Assembly (NCBI GenBank): GCA_961205875.1
Contig: OY540816.1
Coordinates: 22,764,701-22,828,700, forward strand
Length of the DNA stretch: 64,000 nt
Reading direction: 5' to 3'
Origin: Sialis fuliginosa
Taxonomy: Eukaryota; Arthropoda; Insecta; Megaloptera; Sialidae
The notes under the pieces were generated by a model. The model was given only the letters and a program-made list of their open reading frames with translations. It ran no database searches and had not been told where the DNA came from. Positions 21,070 to 33,479 of the stretch are shown piece after piece. Each line of letters begins with the position of its first letter. The stretch's first letter is position 1. The translations under genes were made by a program, and so were the position numbers.

Positions 21070-21566
21070 AATTAAGATGTTTCAGTGTGCGATTATGATT
21101 CGAGTCTCCGATAGCGACAGCACCCTCTGTCGGCCGAGGGCTGAACTGGCGATCAATGAAATTTGTAGTAGTGGTAAGACTGGGTATTTTGACGCAGTTC
21201 TGTTCCTACTCTCCGAGAGTTAACATCGTGCGTTCGCTTTATGTGTATGTCTCTCGCATTTTACTCGAGAATAAAATGGAGCTATTGCTGTATTTTAATA
21301 AATTAAACGTTACAAATCGTGTTGGTGTCAAACAGAAAAATATTATAATGTCTGTTTAAGGATTTTGATTTCGCGCGTGATTTCAAGTAATATATATTTT
21401 TAGATAGGTAATGGAATTTGACTTTTAAGTGCGGTATATATTATTGTGAAAGATAGGAATTTTAAATTTGTAGTGTACAGTTTTAAGTTAGGTTGTTGTG
21501 ATTGATATAAAATATATTATAAATATTTTTATGCCGGTTATTTAAGTTGTTGTGTGCTTTAAGAAC
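21070..21566 (+). promoter_or_regulatory. Possible promoter and 5' leader of a host gene
   Basis: A locally GC-rich, non-repeat stretch (about 21100-21260) lies upstream of the candidate first exon at 21567. TTTCAGTGTG at 21084 resembles an arthropod initiator (TCAGT). 'gcaccctctgtcgg' at 21119-21133 resembles a CTCF-type site. All of this is weak, single-sequence evidence. Confidence 0.3.
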
Positions 21567-21621
21567 ATGATGGATTTAAGTACCAGAAAGTGGTTTTACG
21601 TAACTTGGATCTTATTTCAAG
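21567..21621 (+). CDS. Candidate first coding exon with signal-peptide character
   Basis: The ATG at 21567 (followed at once by a second ATG) reads MMDLSTRKWFYVTWILFQ and ends at a good donor, CAAG|GTCAGT (21622). The short basic start followed by a hydrophobic stretch looks like a secretory signal. A GC-rich leader lies upstream. No downstream exon is recognisable in the window, so the first intron would be long. I cannot name the gene. Confidence 0.35.
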
Positions 21622-23177
21622 GTCAGTTAAGTCATTTTGTTTATTTGTTATAATAAATTTGTAGGTTATGTTTGAGTGATTGTTACTTAACTACATCTTA
21701 AAAAGTTTGGAATAAGATTTTATTATTATTACAAACTTATCTAGTTTTGAGATTATATTAATTAAAGAAATTGTATGTTATATTTTAATGTTGAAATTAT
21801 TTTATGCTAGATATTAATTATCTTTCTAAGTGCGAATTATGTATAGAAAACGTCAAAAAAAATGTTTGAACAAGTTTGGACTAAAAAAATTTGGCGCTTG
21901 AATTAAATTTTGTTGTAAAAAATTTATTTTAAAATGTATTTTCAATGCACACTTTTTTATATAAATAAATAAAATAATTGTTTTATTTATAGTTTAAAAA
22001 TGTTATTGAAAATATTATAAATGAATTGATTCTTGTTTGATGTCAAAAAAAATCCTGATGATTGTGTAATTTTGATGACAATTCAAATTAAATAGATTTT
22101 TGCGTTTAAAATTTAAAACAATTGGTTTTGGGGTTATATCGTATTTAGCCCAAGGGATTAAGGAAGGGCATGGTTATGAAATTAACCTAATTAAAGGCGG
22201 ATAGGAAAATATTTGGACTATTTTAAATTATATCAGTGTTTTTATGGATGATTAAATTTTTTTTTTCTAATACATAGTTATTGAAATATCGTTATGGAGA
22301 ACCATACATTATGACTTCCATGTTATTTAATATCTTTTTAAATAATTTTTAATAAGTATATGAAAACTTGCAATGGGATTTGTTAGAAATAAAACTTACC
22401 TTGACAGTGGTTTTCACCCCTTCAATAGCTGTTTAGGCACGTACAAAAAATAAATGTCCCTTTGGTTTAATCGAACTGCAAATGTACCAAGTCTTATCCA
22501 AATTATTGAGATAATAATCACAACGTTCACTTTTTAGACGGTAAAAATTACAAAATTTCGAATATTTCCAAAACCCTTAATCCGATTAGCACCAAAATAA
22601 ATATGTCTGGAGTACTCACAGAGACAAACGTTTTCCCCAAAAATAATTCAAATCGGCACACTTTTACAGTAGTTATCGTGAACGAAAGAAAATTTCTAAA
22701 TCCAGACAGACACACATTAACTTTTCTTTACGTTTTGAAGGTAGTATAACCAGAAATAAAAATATTCGCATGAGTACAATACAAGAATTAAACGATAATT
22801 ACGAAATTATATAATAATAAATATTTAACACAATTCTACCTTTCTAACTGAATTTAAAAATAAATTAAAATGACTTGGATTAATGTTTATATTAGCTAAG
22901 AATTTTTAGAAGAAATTAATAACTACGTAATCACGTAATATCTATTTTTATATAATAGTTATTTTCCCTTTTTGTAGTAAAATGACTAAAAGTGAAGTTA
23001 GGCAGATTGGCAACTGAATGATTTAATAATACATCTATTGTCAATGTATGAATAAAATATAATAAAAATGTTTAGTAGGTAAAATTTATTTTCTTTTATG
23101 AAAAAAATTTCATACAGTTGAAAATTAAATTTGACACTTTTTCATAAAGTTGCTATTTTGTATGAATCCTTCATATA
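21622..23177. other. No gene seen; possible intron
   Basis: AT-rich. If the exon at 21567-21621 is real this is the start of its intron. The second copy of repeat family I is at 22590-22755 ('gtactcacagagacaaacgt'). Nothing else is recognisable. Confidence 0.5.
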
Positions 23178-23830
23178 AGGTAATGACAGTCTTGGCCGCT
23201 TTGAGATACTGTTTTTTTTAGGAATAATGGGTTTCTTTTTTGTAATTCTCATGAACTCATGTTACTAATAAAACAAGTAAGGTACTGGCACCATTCTTGA
23301 ACACTTTAAAAGCAAAGTAAATTGTTTATTGCGATTGATGGGCTACTTTTTTGTAATTATCATGAACTCATGTAAAGTCCTCAAATATAGTTTGTTTTTT
23401 AAATTATTGCTTTTTATTTCGTATATATGTATTTTTTCCCTAGTAATGAACACCCATTGATGGACACTTATTAACTTCACAAACGATAAAAAATAAAGAG
23501 TCGAAACATTTAAAATAAAAAAGTAAATAAAGTATTTGTATAAAAAAATACACTTTTTTTATAATTTTTTTATCATCAAATCACGTTGTAAGACAGTTAA
23601 ATGTATATAGAATAATATCCTGTAACGACAGTAAGTAAATATCAACAAATATGTTTAATTCAATGATTGATCACCTTAATCCCCCCCCCCCTATCTACGC
23701 CACTGTGTTTTAGAGTTAAGTGTCTATAGATTATAATTCAGTAATGGCAGAGTACCTATGTAATCAAATATTTCTAATTTAGTACATTTAATTAAATAAG
23801 TGGGGTATTGTCCAAGACTGGTGACAATAT
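23178..23830 (-). mobile_element. Two abutting family A MITE copies, inverted
   Basis: A partial copy (23178-23280) is directly followed by a second start, GGTACTGGCACCATTCTTG at 23281. That copy runs to 'gtccaagactggtgacaat' at about 23830. A C-rich tract with 'tatctacgccactg' is embedded at 23688-23706. Confidence 0.75.
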
Positions 23831-24553
23831 TTTATCTCACTATCAACTATGTAAAAACAGAATCTAATAATATGCAGCATCCATCAGCATATTTAATTAG
23901 AATAATGCAATGGATCATAATAGAGATTAATAATTGAACATTTGATTATTAAAGATAGGTGCGTTGTTTAAAATTATCGAATCAATTATTACAAATTGTA
24001 TTTTAACCGAATTGGATTTACATCTGCATGCTGTTTAATAATAATTGATATTGTGTATTAGTTACGTGATTATGACATTTCATTAATTAATATCCTAGTA
24101 GGTATTTGTGATTGGTATTGTTCAGCATTTGAAAAATATTACATCATAATATAAACACTGATTTTCAACTATTTTTGTTATCAGGGACTTTTTATACAGG
24201 GGAAATTGGGTTGTTGATGTTGTTTATTTTATATAAAAGTTGTTATATTCATTTTTTACTTTCTTATACCTTGTATATGAAATATACATATAGTATAAGT
24301 AAGTATAGTGAAGCCGATTTTTTTCGAACCCCGGATTTTGATGGAATTATCCATTTTGACCTTAATATTAATATTAATATTAATACAAAGAATCACGTAT
24401 ACAATTCACTGTTAGGATAGGTTAGGTTAGGTATAAGAAAGTCCCGTGGTTCCCAAGGCAGATATTTTTAAATAAGGATTTTTTTAAAGAAAATAATCGA
24501 TTTTGTTAGATTATATTTCAAATGTTTTATACATCTGCCAAGTAAATGCATAG
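23831..24553. other. No gene seen
   Basis: AT-rich. The open frame at 24175-24420 has a run of Asn/Ile codons from 'aatattaatattaat' and no domain signal. It is not called. Confidence 0.5.
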
Positions 24554-25062
24554 TGCTTCCTCGTGCTAAATTCAACAAAGGTTAGTTATTGAATAATTTA
24601 AATAAAAACTGATAAATTGCCTGGCATTTAATTTTTATACAAAGTTCGATTATTTTTTCGGATATTTTTAATTTATTGATAATGTCAATCTACCTAAATC
24701 TAAATTTTTCTTTAAAAAACAAGACAATTAAATTATAGGAAATTGAATGCTCTATAAAAAAGAGTCTATACAATTTTCACGTAACATGTGTCGTTCTTGA
24801 GATATCTTATATTTTGAGATACCACCCCTCTCCCTTACACACGATTTTGATGATTTTGAAATGAAACCTTCCTCAAGCCAGACCCAACCATCAAACCAAG
24901 TTTCATTAATATCGGTCCAGTGGTTCATGAGTTATGCATGTGACAAGAATTCAAAGGACAGACACACAGACAGACAGACATCGAAAGAAAAGTGAACAAT
25001 TTTTTTGTCTCATTTTAAAACGACCACAAAGCTTCTCGTATCTTCGATATTGCGAGGAAAGA
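24554..25062 (+). mobile_element. Family B MITE
   Basis: It starts TGCTTCCTCG and ends 'ttcgatattgcgaggaaag'. It keeps 'gttcatgagttatgcatgtg' and the GACA tract, with internal deletions. Confidence 0.75.
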
Positions 25063-25434
25063 AAATAAAAACTATTTTGTCATAATATACTCAATTTACC
25101 CGATTGTTGAACGCCACTGGAACAATGTAGAATCAATGCAGTATATAGGAATTGTAGTACATTATTGAAATCTTGTTGCTTGACTGATATTGCGTCTGTT
25201 GCACATATTTGATCGGCGTGGTTGTGGGCAGAGAATTCGTTTATAACAATTGACTATCTTCGTTGTTGGTTTTTTTTTTGCAACAAAAGAACGTCGTAGT
25301 ATTTTATATAATTGCAAAGATTTTCAGTTTATTTTATTGGTTTTAAGAACTTAGTTATTTAGTGTTTTATAAATAACTAGGGGGTTAATATGCCACCCCC
25401 TGTCAAATATGTAGGGTTGTAATTGTTCTTTTAA

Positions 25435-25900
25435 CTGACCCGGCAAACGTTGTTCTGCCCAAAAATAATTTGTTAAAAAATCATACTATAAATACACATT
25501 TTTGTAAATATCTCGACTCCAGCGTCACCTACTGGGTCTATTTTTTGTAAAAATATTTATTTCCACGTAACTAACATATATTCTGAATATGAACCAAAAG
25601 TACGCATTCAACCGGGTAAAAAAATGTTTTTTTTTGAAAATCGAAAATATTTCTTTTAATAACAACTATAAATTTTTGGAAACTAATATTTGGCCAGGTT
25701 GAAAGTAAAATATAATGTGACTTCCAAATAAAAATTCATGAGTAAATATTCCACCCCCTGAAATATGTTTTTTGAATTTCAGTTTTTCAAAAAACTGGGC
25801 TTATAATTTTAAAAATATTTTTTTGCAAAATTCCTGTTTTATTAGTTGAAAATAATGTTCCTAATTTTTCCAAATTTTTTCACTATTATTTACAGAAAAT
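25435..25900 (+). repeat. Lepidopteran-type dispersed repeat
   Basis: It starts 'tgacccggcaaacgttgttc', a motif I recall as widespread in lepidopteran genomes, followed by long A/T runs. It is non-coding. The interval 25063-25434 before it has nothing recognisable. Confidence 0.4.
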
Positions 25901-25904
25901 ATTT

Positions 25905-26240
25905 TTACGATTTTTTTTAATTATAAAACGTTTACATATTTAAATTCCTTTAATTGCCAGTTTTCATTTGATATCTCACTCAAATTTGTATAAAATATCG
26001 TACCGCATAAAAAACCCACTGTATCTGTCAATTTTTTTTATTTTTGAAAAAAAAAATGAATTAGACATAAATTTTTTTTTAAATATAAAACGTTTACATA
26101 TTTAAATTCCTTTAATTGCCAGCTTTCATTTGATATCTCACTCGAATTTGTATAAAATATTGTACCACAAAAAAACTGACTATCTGTAAAAAAATTTTAT
26201 ATAAAAAAAAAAATGAATTAGACATAAATTATAGAAAATT
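25905..26240 (+). repeat. Two-unit tandem duplication, about 165-170 bp
   Basis: 'aaaacgtttacatatttaaa' to 'atgaattagacataaatt' appears twice, the second unit starting near 26090. The units are very similar. Confidence 0.8.
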
Positions 26241-26557
26241 ACATCCTCTACAGTTTTTATTATAAACATTACATCGTATAGTACGAAGAAAAACTATACG
26301 TGAATTCATAAAACACAGACATTTTTCCCGGACGACTAAATTAGCCAGAAACAGCGCACATTTATTAAGTTTACAAAAAATGCAATGTTTACAAATCTAA
26401 ACGAGTCCACGTTAAACGCGAAAATAAGTGTTGTTAATAAAACGAAATAATGTAATAATATAGTTGTCGCAGAGAACAACATTTGCATGTAATTTTTAGT
26501 TAAAAAAAATAAATAGAATATTCACGAGAGAATTCCCGCTGTGCAGATTTTTTACGG

Positions 26558-26586
26558 GTGTGTGTGTGTGTGTGTGTGTGTGTGTC
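26558..26586 (+). repeat. (GT)n microsatellite
   Basis: A short GT run of about 28 bases. Confidence 0.9.
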
Positions 26587-26744
26587 GTTGCATAATGTGT
26601 GAAATATTCCCCTCCTCTATTTAGTTTATTTTTCATGTTTACATTTCCATTTTTGCACGCGAAGGAAAATAATAACTTACTGAAAAATCGTGCTTTTACC
26701 TAAATTCATTTATATGCAGCTTTAAGTAGATTCAAATACCGTCA

Positions 26745-27010
26745 TGCATACCCCGAGTTACGGCTCTTAGACATTTACGTACACTTTCAATCAATACATT
26801 GGTGTAGATAGAATTTTAAGGGGGGGGGGGGGGTCAAATTTTAAATACGTTTATATTTCATAAAAAAATTAACCACCTTTTACACTTTAAATTACGAAAA
26901 ATTCATATCATATATACCCCGAGTAACGGCTCTTAGACTTTTACGTACATTTAAGTGTAAATAGAATTTTAAGAGGGGCTGGGGGTCAAATATTAAATAC
27001 ACTTATATTT
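26745..27010 (+). repeat. Two-unit duplication with poly-G tract
   Basis: 'accccgagttacggctctta' occurs near 26751 and, with one change, near 26917. Each is followed by 'aatagaattttaag'-type sequence and a G-rich tract (26819-26834 in the first). It is non-coding. Confidence 0.7.
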
Positions 27011-27284
27011 AATAAACAAATTTCTTCTTAGGGGTTGAATTACGGAAAATTAATTTTACATGATAAAAATAATGTATTTATAAAATGTTACGTTTCTAGG
27101 TCCATGTGTTGATGAGTCAGACACTCACTCAGGACTTCTATCTACTCGCGTTGTCGTTAACGTGGAATTTATTGATTTATGTTATGATATAGTCGATAAA
27201 ACAGGTTTTTAGTTTCGCATTTGCACGCTAGATGTGTCTACGCCAAAAAAGTATAACTTATGTCACAATCATTTTTTTATCTAA

Positions 27285-27390
27285 TAAATTTTTCGGGAAA
27301 CATGCAAAATTTGATCAAGATCTGTTCAGCGGTTTAGATAGAAGAGACACTTTCGCATTTATAATATTAGTATGGATTATTTTTTAAAAC
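27285..27390 (-). mobile_element. Family E repeat, inverted
   Basis: Reverse complement of the family: 'atttgatcaagatctgttca', 'gcggttta', then 'actttcgcatttataatatt' and 'agtatgga'. The last motif is the family's usual outer edge. Confidence 0.6.
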
Positions 27391-28354
27391 AGCTGTTTGT
27401 TTTACCACAGAGTCCCATCAAAATCGGTTCAGTAGTAACCCAATGTTGATGGAATAGCGTGATTATATCTAGCTTAAACTAATTCTAGGGTCTTAGGCTT
27501 TCGATCAGTGAAAACCTCATCAAAATCGGTTCAAATTAGCATATTCTTATAAAAAATGTATAGCTTAACTTGTTGTGAACCACTGGTTGACAGTCACTGA
27601 CACATTTCTGCATAAAATCACCCACAAGTAATACATATATAATGCAACATGTAGAAACATAGTGGACGCGGGAAAGAAGTGAATATTTAGTAAAATATAC
27701 AACATCCTAAAAACCATGTCAAAGTTGTCAGAATACGAGGGAGGCGTGAAGGGGGGGAGGGGGTGTTATAGCCGCTGGTAAAAATATGCAAATCCTGCAG
27801 ATTTTCTCAGTTTTGAATTCAAAAGTCAGCGTGTCTAAATGATAATATCGTAGTATTATGTTTTAATGAAACGCATGTTTCTTTAATCAAAATTCTCCAG
27901 TCTGCAGGGGGGGGGAGAGGGGATGGGGTGTTGCGTTTTGCATTTCAGATAGCAACGATTGTTACGTCTATTTGTAATTTTGTCTTTGGACTTGTAAATT
28001 AAAATAATGTTTTATAGATTGTATATGAATAAGTTTTAAAAGTTTAAAATACTGTTATTAATGTACCATACAGTGAAATGCAGAAGTGGTCGACCAGTTT
28101 TTATTGAAATTCGCTCTCATCACAGTCTTAGTAAGCTCCTCCTATTTGATTATTATAATATTTAAATCATTTCTTCATGTACCAAGCAGAGACAGATATT
28201 TTGAAACTCGTTGCTAGATAAAAAAGTACTTTTCGTTTATAATAGGTGCGATTAAATTATTATGTAATCTATAAAAATTGTATAGTAATAAATATTTGAT
28301 ATTCCGAATTTTAAAATATGTTAAACTTGATATGAAATTAATTAATGAACTGAT
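27391..28354. other. No gene seen; repeat family H copy inside
   Basis: The segment about 28125-28250 ('agtaagctcctcctatttga' onward) recurs at 58455-58580. A G-rich tract lies at 27744-27766 and another at 27904-27925. No coding exon is seen. Confidence 0.5.
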
Positions 28355-29092
28355 TCTACGTCTTATTTTCTTGTTTTTTAGTCGATATTTGTATGACGAG
28401 TTGAAGTTCAGTGCAGGAAATTTCACTAAAAAATTTAGAATTTTTGATTTCGTTAAAAGTATGTTTATTGTATAGAAAATGGCGTGAAAAGTTGTTTGTT
28501 TCAAACCGCAGGTCTGTATCTCAAACCGTTTTCGAGATATAGCCTCTCAAAGTTTTAGTTTTTTCAAATTTTTGGAGAAAAAAGGCCATAACTTTTGAAC
28601 GCGTGGTCGGAATTGATTTTAGTTGACGGATTTGGAATCAGCGTGTCAAAATCTATATAATGACATGTACAATACCTTAAAACTCGAGAAAAAAAATTTC
28701 ACGAAAAATCGAAAAAATTCAAAGGGGTATACCTTAAAAAAATGTCGATTTTTGACCAATTTTTTTTTTCCGAATTTTAAAGTATTATACATGTCATTAT
28801 ATAGATTTTGACACGCTGATTTCAAATCCGTCAACTAAAATCAAATCCGACCACGCGTTCAAAAGTTATGGCCTTTTTTCTCCAAAAATTTGAAAAAACT
28901 AAAACTTTGAGAGGCTATATCTCGAGAACGGTTTGAGATACAGACCTGCGGTTTGAAACAAACAACTTTTCACGTCATTTTCTATACAATAAACATACTT
29001 TTAACGTAATCAAAAATTCGAAATTTTTTAGTGAAATTTCCTTCAACTCATCATACAAATATCGACTAAAATACAAGAAAATAAGACGTAGA
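28355..29092. mobile_element. Family C fold-back element, copy 2 (both tips present)
   Basis: Same structure as 4570-5284, with both outer tips visible: it starts TCTACGTCTTATTTTCTTG and ends with its inverse. The arms are near-perfect reverse complements of about 350 bp. An 11-base insertion 'ttcagtgcagg' sits in the left arm only. No obvious target duplication is visible. A transcript across it would fold into a long double-stranded hairpin. Confidence 0.85.
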
Positions 29093-29933
29093 GGTATTAT
29101 AGTTTTATAACTGAGCGTTCCCCCATGACCCCCCTCCCCCTATCTACGCCACTAACTGGATACAACCTCAAGAAATGAGTCATTTACCTCCCCCCCCAAA
29201 AAAATTGAAAATGATTTTTTTTTCAATGTTTCCATATAGTACCTACATTATTATTAGCTATCTTTGTAAATAATAGATTGTATGAACTGTCAACACTGCT
29301 ATTGTCTTGCGTGCCGCGGTGTCGTATTGCTTTTAATTGTTTTTAGTTATGATTAAAAAGTGAAATCATTTACATACTCTGACACATTATTGGTAAGAAA
29401 ATATTCAACTTGTGATACTGTTCTTTTTTTTTATGTTTGAAGAGAAAAAACATGAAATATACATTATGAAAATTTAATCTATTTACAAGTTGACGTAGTT
29501 TTTTTTTTAAACTTTTGTTTGGATTTACATTTTTATAGGAATGGAGCAGAATTTGTCTTTTATAACGAGAACAGAACAAGTAAATATCGTCATAGTTAAT
29601 GCGTAAAAAATGGTTATTCATTTGATCCATATATTGCTTTGTTTATATTACAAACATACATAAGTGCAAGCTTTCGACTGACAGAATCATTGCCATGTTT
29701 GAAATTAATTTCATTTCTACAATATAAAGTAAAATAATTTGTTTTGTTATAATTTCCAGTGAAAATACTAATAAAAAACTACATTCCGAAATTTTTTCAG
29801 ATTTTTCGCATCTATAGTATAGAAATTAGAGGGGGGGGGGGGGGTGATAGCGACTTTGAATGCAGATATCTCGTGACTGAAGGGTTAAAATCAAAAAAAA
29901 TTTGTTGGAGACCTAATTAAATACATTTTATTT
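29093..29933. other. No gene seen
   Basis: It contains C-rich 'ccccctatctacgccact' (about 29136-29153) and a G tract (29829-29845). The AT-rich minus-strand frame at 29370-29630 has no supporting features. Confidence 0.5.
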
Positions 29934-30253
29934 TAGGAAATAACTTTAAATAAGTTATATACGGTAAAATGTTATTAATAACGCGCGAACTAAAGAAGTT
30001 CCGCATCTGAGAGGGGCAGAGGGAAAGGCCGTTGTCTTTTGATCGTCGATTGTTTATTTTGATTACAATAATAAACTTTTAAATTTAAATAGAACGTAAA
30101 TTATTTGTACTTTTTGTACTGATTAGTTTTTTAGAGGTAATTAACTAATTACAATAATAATTAATCGTGTTTGTACATAGTAATTCAAAGATATTTTTCA
30201 AAAATACTAAATTCCGTAGTACACGCGAGCGAAGCCGCGGGAACAGCTAGTTA
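29934..30253 (+). mobile_element. Family F copy, 3' part with intact tail
   Basis: It continues from 'ataactttaaataagttata' to 'acgcgagcgaagccgcggga' and ends acagCTAGT at about 30251. A short GC-rich hairpin-like segment followed by CTAG and T is the pattern of Helitron 3' ends. Family membership in Helitron is inferred. Confidence 0.6.
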
Positions 30254-30919
30254 TATAAATGATAATCAGATAAGCGGTCTGTCACATACAGATAGACACA
30301 CAGACAGACAGTGTGCTAGTTTTCTGCGGAATATCCATTTGGTCCTTCGAACTGGACAACTGGACACCCTCATTAATTTATTATGATTTACAATTACCCA
30401 TTTCCTTCACACACAGGGTGGCACTGGTATCACTTGTACTTGATAATCTTTTTGAATTAATTAATTTTTAATTCACTAATTACACACACTCGTTCAGAGG
30501 GTATTTTTAGGTAACAATACTCGTACATAAGGGTTGGGGTTGAGAAGGGTGTAATTAAAAATTAATTACATAATAACATGTTCGCGGAAAACAACAACAG
30601 ACTTGGTTTTGAACAGAGGAAAAAATCGTGTGTGTTATATAATAATAATTAAATAGCGCTTAACTTCAACTGGAACTTTTTACAGGGCGCGTTCAAGTGT
30701 ATAAGGATTATTTTGTATGTGTTATATTATAATAAAGTATGGAAACATTTGCATAACTTTGACTTTGATTTGTGACTAAATCAAATGTATGTGAAACAAT
30801 AGGATTCATAAAAATTAAAACTAATTGCACATAAATGACAAAAACACTACTGAGCTGTTGGAAAAGGAGTAATCCAGTCGACAAGAAATGCATCTCATCA
30901 TCATCAAATATGATGATAA
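30254..30919. other. No gene seen
   Basis: A short GACA tract follows the family F tail (30285-30312). The rest is AT-rich without coding signal. Confidence 0.5.
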
Positions 30920-31537
30920 GGTACTGGCACCAGTCTTGGATATGACCCCAGTAATGGGTATTTTTTAAATTAAATGTACTGAATTAGAAAAATTTGCTAT
31001 TTGATTAGGTATGGCCATTATAAGAGCAAGTTTTCGGGGTTTTTTGGATTAATGGGCTTGTTTTTTGTAATTCTCATGAGTTACTTGTTTTATTAGTAAT
31101 ATGAGGTCTCATATTACTAATAAAACAAGTAACTCTTTATTTAATCAATTTTATTACCAAAGTCCGCAAATATGGTTTGTTTTTTTAAATTATAACCTTT
31201 TATTTTGTTTATGTTTTTTTCCCCAGTAATGGATAAAGTAAAACCAGTAATGAGCACGCAGTGATGGACACTTGCTAATGATAAGTATTACGACACAAAA
31301 GATATAAAAGAAAGAATCGTCAAATTTGAAACAATGTAAAGCAATTGCTATGATAATATAATAATTAGTTTGAATATCCACCATTTTGACACCTATTGGT
31401 CGATTGTCATCAAATCACGCTGTAAGACAGTTAAATGTATATAGATTAATAATGTATATATATTAATTTTCTAATTCAGTACATTTAATTTATAAATAAC
31501 CATTACTGCGGTCATATCCAAAACTGGCGCCAGTACC
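30920..31537. mobile_element. Composite family A MITE with the same end on both sides
   Basis: The left about 80 bp is the 'cttggatatgaccccagtaa' end in plus orientation. From about 31013 the sequence switches to the inverted orientation ('tatggccattataagagcaa') and runs to the inverted 'cttgg' type end, closing in CCAGTACC. It therefore joins parts of two oppositely oriented copies. It is flanked by TA on each side of AGG...CCT. Confidence 0.75.
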
Positions 31538-31840
31538 TTATTTATTTAAAAAAACATGTTAAAAGTTAGTCACTTATATGCCTAAATGTAAAGAGTAGAG
31601 AGAGATAGAAAGATATGGTTTTAAATTTATAATGAAAAGTTCGCCAACATAGAGACAAAGCTTTTCTATCAATAAATCATTTGCCCCCAGAAATCAGTTT
31701 GTGAAATTTTCTTGTCGAGGAAAACTTTTTTCATAAACCGGTCTCTGGTTCGACTAATATCGCCCGTTATATCTGATTCCACTCTCGCAAATTGTCAAAT
31801 TAAAATTTAAACGCCGTTTTTATACACAATCAAATTATAC

Positions 31841-32190
31841 AGTACCTGCACCAGTCTTGGATCTTACCCCAGTGTTGGATTCTTGTTTAATTTAATGTAC
31901 TTATTATTTTTTTAGATATTACCTGCATACCTTCCGTTGTTATTTTTTTTTTAGAAAAGTAGAATTAGATTATCTATAAGGTACTGGCACCAGTCTTGGA
32001 CAATACCCCAGTATTGGATTCTTGTTTAATTAAATCTACATATTATTTTTCTGGATATTACCTGCATACCTTCCGTCGTTATTTTTTTTAGAAAAGTAGA
32101 ATTAGATTATCTATAAGGTACTGGCACCAGTCTTGGACAATACCTCAGTGTTGGATTCTTGTTTAATTAAATATACGTGTACAAGTGACA
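31841..32190 (+). repeat. Tandem array of family A left ends, 137-bp period
   Basis: The 20-base A terminus recurs at 31841, 31980 and 32117. Each is followed by 'ttggattcttgtttaatt' and, in the first two, 'attacctgcataccttccg'. The last two starts are 137 bp apart. Only one end of the element is amplified. Confidence 0.85.
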
Positions 32191-33479
32191 TATCGTTGTA
32201 AAGTAGAGTTAAAAAAACACGTTCAAATATGCTATAGCCAACTTAGTGGCCCATAAGAAAACTAAAATTAGGGCTTGTAACTCGGAAACTAAAAATAAAT
32301 AAATACAGCAATCGATTCTTCACAAAAAGTGCTTTAAGAACCGCAAACAAAATGTAACCTTACCTATCTACTTTGACAAAAAAGGTATATTCATTTAAAG
32401 AATTTCCGAATTTTTAGATTTTTGGGTATACCGCCTTAATCACATAAAATTATTAATATTTTTTTGATGTAGTAATACTCACCCCTTTCTTACAAATAAT
32501 TCATCTCATTTAACATTACTGTTTAGGAAATCCCCATGCATTTTACGTTTATCTTGGACACCCTGTATAAAAAATTTCAAATAAAAATGAAACGTATAAA
32601 ATATTAATTACAATTCAATTGTTTTTATTGAATTTTAAACAAAACAATGTGGCGGCTGTAGTAACTTTATGGTTAGCATTATTCACATTGTTTTTAAAGT
32701 ACCTATCTTATATTTTGGTTTTATTATTAATAATCATATTCGTAAATTAGTGTATTGTTTTATATAACCTATTGTTTTTTTGTTAAATTTTGCAAATTAC
32801 ATATCAGATATTTAGCAATATTTTTCTACACAATCATCACATATATGTGTAATATGTACATTGATAAAAATTATTTAGAATAGGTCATTGTTAATTTTTT
32901 TTTATACTTTTCAATGAATTGCAAAAATATTTTATATACTTTAATTGAAAAATATTTTTATTTATTACACTAAAGAACGATGTTTAAAAAAATTATCTAA
33001 AAAGGGGGGAGGGGGGGGGGTCTAATGATACAATGTTAAAAAAGAATCGATATTATGAAAAATTCATTTATTTCCTATTTTTAAATAAATAGTGTACAAT
33101 TTAAAACAAACATAATTGCAATAACAGGGGCGGATTAGTAGATGTATTATAATTAAAACCTGCCCCTAAAATATTTTAATTAAATAATTACTACTCCGTC
33201 CCTGCGAATTCTAATAATAAGTGATAATTATAATATGTGATCCAACAAAACAAACAAGTAACCATAGATTACAAAAGTATATGGTCTCCTAACCTTACAT
33301 TATATTTAAAATGTATTTTCTAATTTCTAGCAATTTTCGAATCACGAAATTTTTTTTCCAAGTAAAATATTACGTGATCTTTGCAGCCAAGTGGCTCTCA
33401 AAATTTGAGGGGGGGGGTAAATTAAAATTGACCAGTTGTACCCCTTTTTTGAGAATCACTGGTGTAGAAATTTTCGTTG
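32191..33479. other. No gene seen; 3' flank of the secreted-protein gene
   Basis: AT-rich. A G-rich tract is at 33003-33020 and another at 33408-33417. On the minus strand AATAAA-type signals occur at about 33066-33072, which could serve the gene ending at 33480, though at some distance. Confidence 0.45.

Noticed and set aside
24175-24420. 81-residue plus frame
   Set aside because: AT-rich, with an Asn/Ile run from a simple repeat and no splice or start support.
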